Shown piece after piece: positions 53,170-60,847 of a DNA stretch of 64,000 nucleotides (position 1 is its first letter; each line of letters opens with the position of its first letter). The DNA is from CAVQAH01 sp963784195 (GTDB lineage Bacteria; Acidobacteriota; Vicinamibacteria; Vicinamibacterales; 2-12-FULL-66-21), in the NCBI GenBank assembly GCA_963784195.1, contig CAWARA010000016.1, forward strand, positions 124,001 through 188,000, in the 5' to 3' direction. Both the position numbers and the translations under genes were made by a program. The notes beneath the pieces were generated by a model, which saw nothing but the letters and a program-made list of their open reading frames with translations, searched no databases and was not told the origin of the DNA.

Positions 53170-53820
53170 GTGAGCGCCGGATCGAGAGTCAGCCCGCCCG
53201 ACGCCTCGGCAGCTGTGGCCTCGCAGGACCGGCAGACGATCGAGCGCATGAGGCGGCGGGATTCTGCCGCGCTGGCCGATCTCTACGATCGGTACGCCCG
53301 CTCGGTCTATTCGCTGGCGTGCCGCATCCTCACCGACCGGACCGAGGCCGAGGACGTCGTGCAGGAGGTGTTTTCGCAGGCCTGGCGTCAGGCGGACGCT
53401 TATGATGCCAAGCGTGCACCGGTTGCCGGCTGGCTGCTGATGATGACCCGGACGCGGGCCATCGATCGGCTTCGCGCGAGGAGCGGCCGCGTACAAATGG
53501 TTCAGGCGCTGCCGACACTGCCGGATCCGCCGGACCAGCACGAAGGTCCTGAGGCGCTGGCCATCGGCGAACAGGAGGCGGCACGAGTCCGGGCGGCCCT
53601 CGACACGCTCACCGAGAGTCAGCGTTCGGCGATCGAGCTCGCTTACTACGAAGGGTTGTCTCAAAGTGACATCGCGGCGCGGCTGCGCGAGCCGCTCGGG
53701 ACCGTCAAGACGCGGATTCGTACCGGGCTGCTGAAGCTGCGCTCGGCGCTGCGCGATGCTGCGCAGGTATCCGACCAGGAGAGGCTTGGCAGGCGGGGAC
53801 TCGAAGGCAATGGATCATAA
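53170..53820 (+). CDS. ECF sigma factor (SigK-like)
   Basis: Sigma factor of 216 aa from GTG 53170. Region 2 covers residues 30-100 (ALADLYDRYARSVYSLACRI, EAEDVVQEVFSQAWRQADAY, PVAGWLLMMTRTRAIDRLRA). Region 4 covers 140-195 (TLTESQRSAIELAYYEGLSQ, DIAARLREPLGTVKTRIRTG). The anti-sigma factor gene overlaps its 3' end by 11 bases, the usual sigma/anti-sigma layout. Octamer arrays lie upstream between it and the divergent fasciclin gene; SigK-type systems in other phyla control FAS1 surface proteins, which fits this neighbour. Confidence 0.93.
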   Translation: MSAGSRVSPPDASAAVASQDRQTIERMRRRDSAALADLYDRYARSVYSLACRILTDRTEAEDVVQEVFSQAWRQADAYDAKRAPVAGWLLMMTRTRAIDRLRARSGRVQMVQALPTLPDPPDQHEGPEALAIGEQEAARVRAALDTLTESQRSAIELAYYEGLSQSDIAARLREPLGTVKTRIRTGLLKLRSALRDAAQVSDQERLGRRGLEGNGS

Positions 53821-54610
53821 CGAGCTGCGCGACCTGACCGGCGCATACGCACTCGGCATCCTGACAGACGACGAGCGTCTGGCGCTGGAGAGTCATCTTC
53901 GCGACTGCCCGTCGTGCGCAGACGAGGTGCGCGAATCGATCGAGGCCACCAGCGCGCTTGCCTTCGGCGTGAAGCAGGTCGATCCGCCAGCCTCGCTCCG
54001 CGGCCGGGTGCTGGCGGCGGCTACCGCGGGCTATGAGCCCATTCCGCTGACGACGAAGCCACGCGCCAGTTCCAGCGCACTCCCCTACTGGTTGTCCGCA
54101 GCTGCTGCGCTCGCCGCGGTCGCACTCGGTTTGTATGCGCTGAACCTGCGCACGAAGGTTCAGGATCTCGAAGCCCGCCTGCGCGTCGCGACAGCCGCGT
54201 CGGAGACGATGCAGAAGCAGCTGGTTTCGTTGAGCGCGGACGCCAGCGAAGCGCAACGCCGGTTCACGATCCTTGCCGCGCGCGACGTGCGGCGCATCGA
54301 CCTGGCCGGCCTGCCGCCTGCCACCTCCGCGTCGGCGCAGGCCTTCTGGAGCCCGACTCAAGGGTTGTTCTTCGCTGGTACCAACCTGCCGGCGCTGCCG
54401 GCCGGCCGCGTGTATCAACTGTGGATGGTCACGCCAGAGCAGGCCGCGCTCGGCATCGCGTTGCTGACGCCTGACGCCAGCGGACGCGTGACGACGACGA
54501 CTCCCAATCCTGCCGGCGTCACCCGCGTGGCCGCGGTCGCCGTCACGCTCGAACCGGCAGGCGGTTCGCCGTCACCAACCGGCGACAAGGTGCTCGTCGG
54601 ACTTTTCTGA
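53810..54610 (+). CDS. Anti-sigma-K factor (RskA-type) with zinc-binding N-terminus
   Basis: Membrane anti-sigma factor of 266 aa. The N-terminal anti-sigma domain has the zinc motif HLRDCPSCADEV (H-x3-C-x2-C) near residue 30. One membrane segment (LPYWLSAAAALAAVALGLYA) follows at about residue 90, then a coiled coil and the periplasmic RskA domain (AFWSPTQGLFFAGTNLPALP, GRVYQLWMVTPE). It holds the overlapping sigma factor inactive until an envelope signal triggers proteolysis (family knowledge). Confidence 0.93.
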   Translation: MDHNELRDLTGAYALGILTDDERLALESHLRDCPSCADEVRESIEATSALAFGVKQVDPPASLRGRVLAAATAGYEPIPLTTKPRASSSALPYWLSAAAALAAVALGLYALNLRTKVQDLEARLRVATAASETMQKQLVSLSADASEAQRRFTILAARDVRRIDLAGLPPATSASAQAFWSPTQGLFFAGTNLPALPAGRVYQLWMVTPEQAALGIALLTPDASGRVTTTTPNPAGVTRVAAVAVTLEPAGGSPSPTGDKVLVGLF

Positions 54611-54642
54611 TTCCGTCAACGCGCCTGGTCGCATTTCGAGCC

Positions 54643-54677
54643 ACGAGCGACGAACCACGGACCACGGACCACGGCAG
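54643..54677. repeat. Heptad array ACGAGCG/ACGAACC/ACGGACC
   Basis: Five 7-base units end exactly at the stop codon of pntB. The array fills the last half of the gap between convergent genes. Same unit as at 29715. Confidence 0.8.
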
Positions 54678-56060
54678 CTACACTTTCACACCCGTGATCG
54701 CCTTCGCAATCTCCCCGAGCACCGCCTTGGCATCGCCGAAGACCATCAGCGTGTTGTCGGCGTAATAGAGCTCGTTGTCGATGCCGGCGAAGCCCGGGTT
54801 CATGGACCGCTTGTTCGCGATGACGAAGCGCGCGCGATCGGCTTCGATGATCGGCATGCCGTAGATCGGGCTGTTCTTGTCGTGGCGCGCGGCCGGGTTC
54901 ACGACGTCGTTGGCGCCGACGACGAGCACGACATCCGTCTGCGGCAGTTCAGGATTGATGTCGTCCATTTCGACCAGCGCCTCGTAGGGCACCTCGGCCT
55001 CGGCCAGCAGGACGTTCATGTGTCCCGGCATGCGCCCGGCGACTGGATGGATCGCGAACCGTACGGTGACGCCGCGCTTCGTCAGCTGATCGTAGATCTC
55101 GCGAACGCGATGCTGGGCCTGTGCGACCGCCAGGCCGTAGCCCGGCACGATGACGACGCTGTTGGCGTTCTGCAAGAGCTCGGCGGCATCGTCCGGCGTC
55201 CCGCTCTTGACCGTGCGCGCTTCGACGGCCGCCTGCCCCGCCTGCACCTGGCCGAACGCACCGAAGAGCACGTTCGTGAACGAGCGGTTCATCGCCTTGC
55301 ACATGATGACCGACAGGATGAACCCGGACGCACCGTCGAGCGCGCCTGCGGTAATGAGCAGCTTGTTCTCGAGCACGAAGCCCATGGCGACTGCCGAGAG
55401 TCCCGCATAGGAGTTCAACAGCGAAATCACGGTCGGCATGTCCGCGCCGCCGATCGGCAGGATCAACAGCACGCCGAACACCAGCGAGAGCACGACGATG
55501 ACGGGGAACAGATACCAGGCTTCTGGATTGGCGATGAGGAATACGCTCGCCAGGATCGCGATGGCCAGCAGCGTCAGGTTGACGAAGTTCTGACCGCGAT
55601 ACGTGATCGGCCGCGTCGGAATCACCTCCTGCAGCTTGGCTGCGGCCATCAGGCTGCCGGTGAATGTCAGGTACCCGAGAATGATCTCGATGGCAATCGC
55701 CGCCGTCCTGAACGTGGTGAGCCCGCCATCGTCGAGCCACAACAGGTACTTTGCCGTTCCGACAAGCCCTGCGGCGACGCCGCCGAAGGCGTGCGACAGC
55801 GCGGTCCGTTGAGGCACGGCTGTCAGTGGTACCCACGAGAGCGGTACGCCGATCAACGTCCCGACGACCAGCGCGATGATGATCCACTGATAGCTGACGA
55901 TCTCGGGATGCATCAGCGTACCGATGATCGCCAGGCTCATCCCGCCGACACCCGCCGCGACGCCGCGACGGGCGGTCCTCGGATGATTCAGCCAGCGGAG
56001 AGACAGGATGAACAGCGCAGCCGCGAGGAGGTAACTCGCCTCGGTGAGGTGACTGCTCAC
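54678..56060 (-). CDS. pntB: NAD(P) transhydrogenase subunit beta
   Basis: Proton-translocating transhydrogenase subunit of 460 aa. I start it at GTG 56060, which overlaps the TGA of the small subunit; the open frame further upstream is not coding. Nine or so membrane segments cover residues 5-260 (IIGTLMHPEIVSYQWIIIAL, LSHAFGGVAAGLVGTAKYLL). The NADP(H)-binding dIII domain follows (VVIVPGYGLAVAQAQHRVRE, FAIHPVAGRMPGHMNVLLAE, VVLVVGANDVVNPAARHDKN, VIANKRSMNPGFAGIDNELY). It makes NADPH using the proton gradient. The NAD-binding alpha-1 subunit gene is not in this operon. Confidence 0.96.
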   Translation of the reverse strand: MSSHLTEASYLLAAALFILSLRWLNHPRTARRGVAAGVGGMSLAIIGTLMHPEIVSYQWIIIALVVGTLIGVPLSWVPLTAVPQRTALSHAFGGVAAGLVGTAKYLLWLDDGGLTTFRTAAIAIEIILGYLTFTGSLMAAAKLQEVIPTRPITYRGQNFVNLTLLAIAILASVFLIANPEAWYLFPVIVVLSLVFGVLLILPIGGADMPTVISLLNSYAGLSAVAMGFVLENKLLITAGALDGASGFILSVIMCKAMNRSFTNVLFGAFGQVQAGQAAVEARTVKSGTPDDAAELLQNANSVVIVPGYGLAVAQAQHRVREIYDQLTKRGVTVRFAIHPVAGRMPGHMNVLLAEAEVPYEALVEMDDINPELPQTDVVLVVGANDVVNPAARHDKNSPIYGMPIIEADRARFVIANKRSMNPGFAGIDNELYYADNTLMVFGDAKAVLGEIAKAITGVKV

Positions 56061-56353
56061 GATTTCGGGCCCCGCTCTTTGAACATCTTGAGCATCCGAT
56101 CGGTGATCAGAAATCCGCTCACGATGTTCGTCATCGATGCAGCAACCGCGACCGCACCGAGCACCGTCGTCAGCACGCTCTTCTGCTCGCCGGCAATCAC
56201 GATCGATCCGACGACGGCGATGGCCGAGATCGCATTGGTCAACGACATCAAGGGGGTGTGCAACAGGCGGGACACGTTCTGAATGACCTGAAAGCCGACG
56301 AACGCGGCCAGCAGGAACACGAACGCCATCGACCACAGATCCAGTGAGCTCAC
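56057..56353 (-). CDS. pntAB: NAD(P) transhydrogenase small membrane subunit (alpha-2)
   Basis: Membrane protein of 98 aa from GTG 56353, equal to the C-terminal membrane part of E. coli PntA. Three segments are seen (SMAFVFLLAAFVGFQVIQNV, SLTNAISAIAVVGSIVIA, VAASMTNIVSGFLITDRML). LLHTPLMSLTNAISAIAVVG is the family signature. It overlaps pntB by 4 bases. The usual upstream pntAA gene is absent; a plus-strand BON gene lies there instead. Confidence 0.93.
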   Translation of the reverse strand: MSSLDLWSMAFVFLLAAFVGFQVIQNVSRLLHTPLMSLTNAISAIAVVGSIVIAGEQKSVLTTVLGAVAVAASMTNIVSGFLITDRMLKMFKERGPKS

Positions 56354-56670
56354 CGACGCCTCCGGGGAAAAGGAACTGGCCGTTGAGTCAGCGACGCGGA
56401 GTGTAGTGGACAGACCAAGAGAAGGGCAAGCCGCGCCAGCCTGCCTGTATACCTGTTATCCCCCAATTCCGGATACAATGTAACCAGCATCTGGTCAGCG
56501 GCAGGGCCACCGTAGGAGGGCGGGCCCACCCCATCCGGCCGCCGGCACGCAGCTTTCAGGTTTTTGAGGAAATCTGGGGTCTTGACCCTGCCTGGGGGCG
56601 TCTCAAGCAGAGAAGATGTCACTTGCCCGGGCCTGCGTCGAAAGATAGTCAGGCCGGAACATGAGGAAGC
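56354..56670. other. 317-base divergent intergenic region
   Basis: It contains an AT-rich patch around 56445-56490 that may hold promoters for both sides. I see no gene, no repeat array and no promoter I can define. Confidence 0.35.
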
Positions 56671-56976
56671 ATGGCTACGCGAGGAATTCGAAGCACGAAA
56701 CCGGATGTGCTGGAAGACGACGAGCTGCAGCAGCTTATCGCCGAGCGCATTGACGAGGACCCCGCTTTCTGGACCGGCAGCGGCCGGCGCCGGACAATCA
56801 TCACGGTTGAGGTTGATGACGGTCACGTCATTCTCAGCGGCGTCGTGAGGTCGGCCATGGAGCGGCGGCGCGCAGACATCCTGGCCCGTGCGCTTGGCGC
56901 GGCTGGCGTCGACAACCGCCTGCGCGTTCTGGACGAGGCCGGCGACAACGAGCAGAGCCGTCGCAAGTCAGCCTGA
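56671..56976 (+). CDS. BON-domain protein
   Basis: Small cytoplasmic protein of 101 aa with no signal peptide. One BON fold covers residues 17-90: DELQQLIAERIDEDPAFWTG, ITVEVDDGHVILSGVVRSAM, ERRRADILARALGAAGVDNR, LRVLDE. BON domains usually bind membranes or ligands in the periplasm; this one lacks export signals. Role unknown. Confidence 0.85.
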   Translation: MATRGIRSTKPDVLEDDELQQLIAERIDEDPAFWTGSGRRRTIITVEVDDGHVILSGVVRSAMERRRADILARALGAAGVDNRLRVLDEAGDNEQSRRKSA

Positions 56977-57037
56977 CCTGATTGAGCGCCTGTCCGGGAG
57001 AGCTCCCGGACAGGACGTCCCGCCTGTCGCGTCCGGT

Positions 57038-57937
57038 CTAGCCGGACCGTTTTGGACGTTCCTTTTCCGTCGTAGTGGCCGCGTCGAAGCGGCGGCCGAA
57101 CGCCTCGAACGCAGGTGTCGGCCCCGCCCAGCGTAGTGTCTCTACCGAATCGAACAACGGGATCTCGGTCCGTAACGTCGCCAAATCTCTGAAAAGAAAG
57201 GCCCGGTCACGCTCACGCTGAAGGGTCAGCGACAGCGTGGCGGCGTTGGCGGCATTCACCGACCACGATTTGGCGTCCGCGGGGATGTGCTCGAGATGCT
57301 CGTAGCGGGCAAGGACGGCCGCGCTCGATTTCGGACCCCAGCCCGGTAATCCAGGGTAGCCGTCAGAGCTATCGCCGACCAGCGCGAGGTAATCGGGAAT
57401 CGACGCGGGGCCCACACCGAACTTGGCGCGGACTCCGGCCTCGTCCATGGTGACGCGCGTCCGGCGGTTCAATTGCACCACACGTGTGCCACGCACGGAC
57501 TGCGCGAGATCCTTGTCGGGTGTGCAGATGATGACGCGATCGACGGTACGGTCGCGGTCAGCCGCAGCCGCCGCTGCGGCGAGAGCGTCGTCCGCCTCGT
57601 ATTCCACCATCGGCCAGACCACCACTCCGAGCGCGCTCAACGCTTCTTCGAGCAGCGGGAACTGCGCCAGCAGATCCGGCTCGACCCCCGCACTGGTCTT
57701 GTAGCCAGCCCAGAGACGATTCCGAAACGACTCGATCACGTGATCCGTGGCCACAGCGAGGTGTGTGGTCCCGCTGTTGATCATTCCCAGCACCGATCCG
57801 ATGACGCCCTTGACGGCACCCACTTCCCGTCCGTCGGCATCGCGGGCTGAGGGCACGGCGTAGTAGTGCCTGAATAACTCGTAAGTGCCGTCAATGAGGT
57901 AAACATCCACGGTGGCGCTCGTCAGCGAGGATAGCAT
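57038..57937 (-). CDS. 5'-3' exonuclease (FEN/Pol I N-terminal-domain family)
   Basis: Stand-alone flap-nuclease-type protein of 299 aa from ATG 57937; an in-frame start at 57976 would add 13 residues. Metal-binding segments are VYLIDGTYELFRHYY, VEYEADDALAAAAA and ICTPDKDLAQSV. The helix-hairpin-helix region is DSSDGYPGLPGWGPKSSAAV. The family removes RNA primers and flaps. The polymerase part is absent, as in stand-alone ExoIX-type proteins. Confidence 0.92.
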   Translation of the reverse strand: MLSSLTSATVDVYLIDGTYELFRHYYAVPSARDADGREVGAVKGVIGSVLGMINSGTTHLAVATDHVIESFRNRLWAGYKTSAGVEPDLLAQFPLLEEALSALGVVVWPMVEYEADDALAAAAAAADRDRTVDRVIICTPDKDLAQSVRGTRVVQLNRRTRVTMDEAGVRAKFGVGPASIPDYLALVGDSSDGYPGLPGWGPKSSAAVLARYEHLEHIPADAKSWSVNAANAATLSLTLQRERDRAFLFRDLATLRTEIPLFDSVETLRWAGPTPAFEAFGRRFDAATTTEKERPKRSG

Positions 57938-58014
57938 TGACGGCTGGGCCCGGTCGCTTGCGTGTCCTTGCGTCACGCGGTACCCTTTGCCGCGTCATGT
58001 TCAAGGAGCCGTTG

Positions 58015-58632
58015 ATGCGAGCGTTTGCAATAGTCCTGGTTATGACAGTCTGTGTATCCGCCACGGCGAGCGCGCAGACGGAGGGCAAGATCAGTGTTGG
58101 TGCGTCGGTGACGCAGGTCATTCCGACCGACAGCGAGGTTGGATCGTTCACGGGCTTCGGCGGGTTGGTGCGTCTGAATCCCAAGCGAGGATGGGGGGTG
58201 GCCGGCGCACTGAACTGGTTTCGCGCCGATATCGATGATCCTGGTGGCTTCGACGGAGACTTCGTTCGGATTCGCATCCGGCCGCTCATGGGTGGCGTGT
58301 CCTACTCGGTCGGTCCCGAGAAACTGCTGACGAGCTTTTCGATCGTCGCGGGACCGTCGTTCAACAGTGCACGGTTCAGAGACGAATTCCTCAATGCCCT
58401 GCCACCGGGACTCGTAACTCCTGACATCGACATCGAAACGAGCTTCGTCGTCCGACCAGGCGTGGGCCTCACGTGGACGCTCGCCCCGCGTGTGGCGATT
58501 GTCGGGTTTGGCGGTTACATGTGGAATCGCCCTGGAATCGTGTATCGCAATCAGTTCGGCGTCGAGTTCCGCGATGAATGGAAGGCGGATGCGATCGTGC
58601 TGAGCGTCGGCGCCGTCTATTCCCTGTTCTAG
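58015..58632 (+). CDS. Outer-membrane beta-barrel protein
   Basis: Exported protein of 205 aa. AAGGAG (58003-58008) lies six bases before ATG 58015. The signal peptide ends at SATASAQT. The rest alternates hydrophobic and polar strands (GKISVGASVTQVIPTDSEVG, GWGVAGALNWFRADIDDPGG, FVVRPGVGLTWTLAPRVAIV, GFGGYMWNRPGIVYRN) and ends in an aromatic (VGAVYSLF), the usual barrel C-terminus. No more specific family. Confidence 0.85.
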   Translation: MRAFAIVLVMTVCVSATASAQTEGKISVGASVTQVIPTDSEVGSFTGFGGLVRLNPKRGWGVAGALNWFRADIDDPGGFDGDFVRIRIRPLMGGVSYSVGPEKLLTSFSIVAGPSFNSARFRDEFLNALPPGLVTPDIDIETSFVVRPGVGLTWTLAPRVAIVGFGGYMWNRPGIVYRNQFGVEFRDEWKADAIVLSVGAVYSLF

Positions 58633-58674
58633 CGAGGCTGCGCGGCTGAGGGATACAAAGATTCGGCGGCAGGG

Positions 58675-59482
58675 GTGAAAGCCATCGTGCTTGCGCGCGG
58701 GAAGGGCACGCGAATGCAGCGCCCTGACCCGGCTGCGGGCGCTGACGCGGCCCAGGAACGGATGGCCAGCGCAGGGCTGAAGGCCATGATCCCCTTCCGC
58801 CGGCCCTTCCTCGACTACATCCTCAGCGCGCTGGCCGATGCCGGGTTCGACGATGTATGCCTGGTGATCGGGCCAGGACACGATCTCGTGCGGGACTACT
58901 ACACCCGGACCAGTCCGCCGGTCCGGGTTCGCGTCAGGTTCGCAGTTCAACTCGAGGCCCGCGGAACCGCCGATGCTCTTCTTTGTGCGGAATCGTTCGC
59001 CGGCCGCGACGATTTCATCGTGCTGAATGCCGACAACTACTATCCGGCCGACGTGTTCCGCGGCCTCGCGGCGATCGATGGGCCTGGGCTGCCGGTCTTC
59101 AGGCGATCGAGCCTGATCGCCCTCAGCAACATCGATGCGGTGCGCGTGCGCAGTTATGCGGTGCTGCAAATCGCACCCGACGGGCGACTGACGAACATCA
59201 TCGAGAAGCCTGACGCTGCGACGTTCTCGGACTACGGAGAAGATCCCGTTCATCAGCATGAACTGCTGGCGGTTCGGACCGTCGATCTTCACCGCCTGCC
59301 GGACGATCACCCCATCGGCACGCGGAGAGTTGGAACTGCCAGAGGCGGTCAGGTACGCCGTCACCGTCATGGGCGAGCGCCTGCTGACATTTCCCATCGA
59401 GGCGGCTGTACTCGATCTCTCACAGCGGGGCGACATCGCAGAGGTCGAACGGCGCCTGGCACACGTGGACCCGATGCCTTGA
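58675..59482 (+). CDS. Sugar-1-phosphate nucleotidyltransferase, frameshifted
   Basis: NTP-transferase of 268 aa once repaired, from GTG 58675. The nucleotide-binding loop is AIVLARGKGTRM with the G-x-G-T-R-M signature, followed by MIPFRRPFLDYILSALADAG, and the metal Asp in FIVLNADNYYP. Near 59247-59250 one base is extra. Repaired, the protein continues FISMNCWRFGPSIFTACRTI and ARGELELPEAVRYAV to 59482. The GHMP kinase gene lies 52 bases downstream, so the pair would activate a sugar as kinase plus nucleotidyltransferase. Confidence 0.85.
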
Positions 59483-59534
59483 CAGTCAAGCGCGTCAATA
59501 CATCGCACGAGCGAAAAAGACGTTGACTGCATCG

Positions 59535-60830
59535 ATGAGCGAGCGATTGGAGCGGCTGCTGCAGGTGATGCCGGACGAGGAATCCAGCGCTCGCCCATTC
59601 GCGTGGTTCGTTCCCGGCCGCATCGAGGTCCTCGGCAAACACACGGACTACGCCGGCGGCCGAAGCCTCCTGTGCGCTGTCGAGCGTGGTTTCCTCATCG
59701 TCACGCGCGCCCGAGATGACGGCCGTGTCCGGCTTCACAGCTTGTCAGATGCAGCGACCTTCAACGCACACCTGACTGAGATTCAACGGGCACCTGCCGG
59801 CGAGTGGTTCGTCTATCCGTCTACGGTCCTCCGGCGAGTCACGCAGAACTTTCCGTCAGCAACCCGGGGATTCGACGCGGTCTTCGAAAGCGACCTTCCT
59901 CCCGCTGGCGGCCTGAGCAGTTCGAGCGCCCTCATGACTGCCGTCTTTCTCGTGTTCGCGGCCGTCAACCGTCTGGAGACAACGGACTCGTGGCGCGAAG
60001 AGCTCGTCACGCGCGAAGCTCTTGCCGGTTACGCCGCCTCGATCGAAAACGGCCAGAGCTTCGGCCGACTCGAGGGTGAACGCGGCGTAGGCACGTCGGG
60101 CGGCAGCGAAGATCATGTAGCGATCCTGTGCTGCCGAGCGGATACGCTGTCCCAATACGCCTTCTCTCCCGTACGGCGCGAAGCGCATGTGCCCTTCCCT
60201 GCTCACCTGACCTTTGCCGTAGCCGTCAGCGGTGTCGTGGCGCGCAAGACCGGCAACGCGATGGCACAGTACAATCGCGCAGCGAAACTGGCGCGCCGGG
60301 CGCTCGAGCACTGGAACGTCCAGACGCGGCGGACGGACTCGTCGCTGGCGGATGCGATTCGACACGCTGGCGCAGCCGGCGTACGTGAGGCGCTCGGCCG
60401 AGTCGAGGACCCCGAGTTCACTGCCGGCGAGCTCCGCGATCGGGTCGATCAGTTCGCCGTGGAAAGCGAGACGCTGGTTCCGGCCGGATCGCGTCAGCTC
60501 GAGTCCGGAGATACGACAGGCTTCGGCGAGACGGTTGCACGCTCACAGCAGCTGGCCGAGCGCATTCTCCGGAATCAGGTGCCCGAAACATCGGTGCTCG
60601 TCGACAGCGCGCGCGAGAACGGTGCCGTGGCCGCATCGGCGTTCGGGGCCGGATTCGGCGGCAGCGTCTGGGCGCTCGTCGATCGTGACGGCGCGCCGGA
60701 CTTTCTGAAACGGTGGAAGGGCGCCTACGAGCGCGCGTTTCCTGGACGGATGGCGGCGTCCACGTTTTTCCTGACGCGGCCTGCGCCGGCTGCGTTCGAA
60801 GTGGGGAGTTCGGAGTGGGGGTCCGGCTGA
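59535..60830 (+). CDS. GHMP-superfamily sugar kinase (galactokinase-like)
   Basis: Sugar kinase of 431 aa. I start it at ATG 59535; a TTG at 59523 is in frame. The galactokinase-type signature GRIEVLGKHTDYAGGRSL is at residue 28. The GHMP ATP loop is PPAGGLSSSSALMTAVFLVF. The third motif is ASAFGAGFGGSVWALVDRDG near the C-terminus. The GKHTDY rather than GEHTDY motif suggests a substrate other than plain galactose. The stop codon lies in the loop of a 7-bp GTCCGGC hairpin. With the upstream nucleotidyltransferase it forms a sugar-activation or salvage pair. Confidence 0.88.
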   Translation: MSERLERLLQVMPDEESSARPFAWFVPGRIEVLGKHTDYAGGRSLLCAVERGFLIVTRARDDGRVRLHSLSDAATFNAHLTEIQRAPAGEWFVYPSTVLRRVTQNFPSATRGFDAVFESDLPPAGGLSSSSALMTAVFLVFAAVNRLETTDSWREELVTREALAGYAASIENGQSFGRLEGERGVGTSGGSEDHVAILCCRADTLSQYAFSPVRREAHVPFPAHLTFAVAVSGVVARKTGNAMAQYNRAAKLARRALEHWNVQTRRTDSSLADAIRHAGAAGVREALGRVEDPEFTAGELRDRVDQFAVESETLVPAGSRQLESGDTTGFGETVARSQQLAERILRNQVPETSVLVDSARENGAVAASAFGAGFGGSVWALVDRDGAPDFLKRWKGAYERAFPGRMAASTFFLTRPAPAAFEVGSSEWGSG

Positions 60831-60838
60831 AGCCGGAC
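60821..60838 (+). repeat. Hairpin GTCCGGC-TGAA-GCCGGAC
   Basis: A perfect 7-bp stem whose loop contains the kinase TGA, 9 bases before the next ATG. A related GGCTGAAGCC core occurs in the hairpin at 49178-49200. Confidence 0.6.
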
Positions 60839-60847
60839 GCTACAACT

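Noticed and set aside
56350..56826. 158-codon minus-strand frame that could replace the missing pntAA
   Set aside because: It has no NAD-binding motif and overlaps the BON gene.
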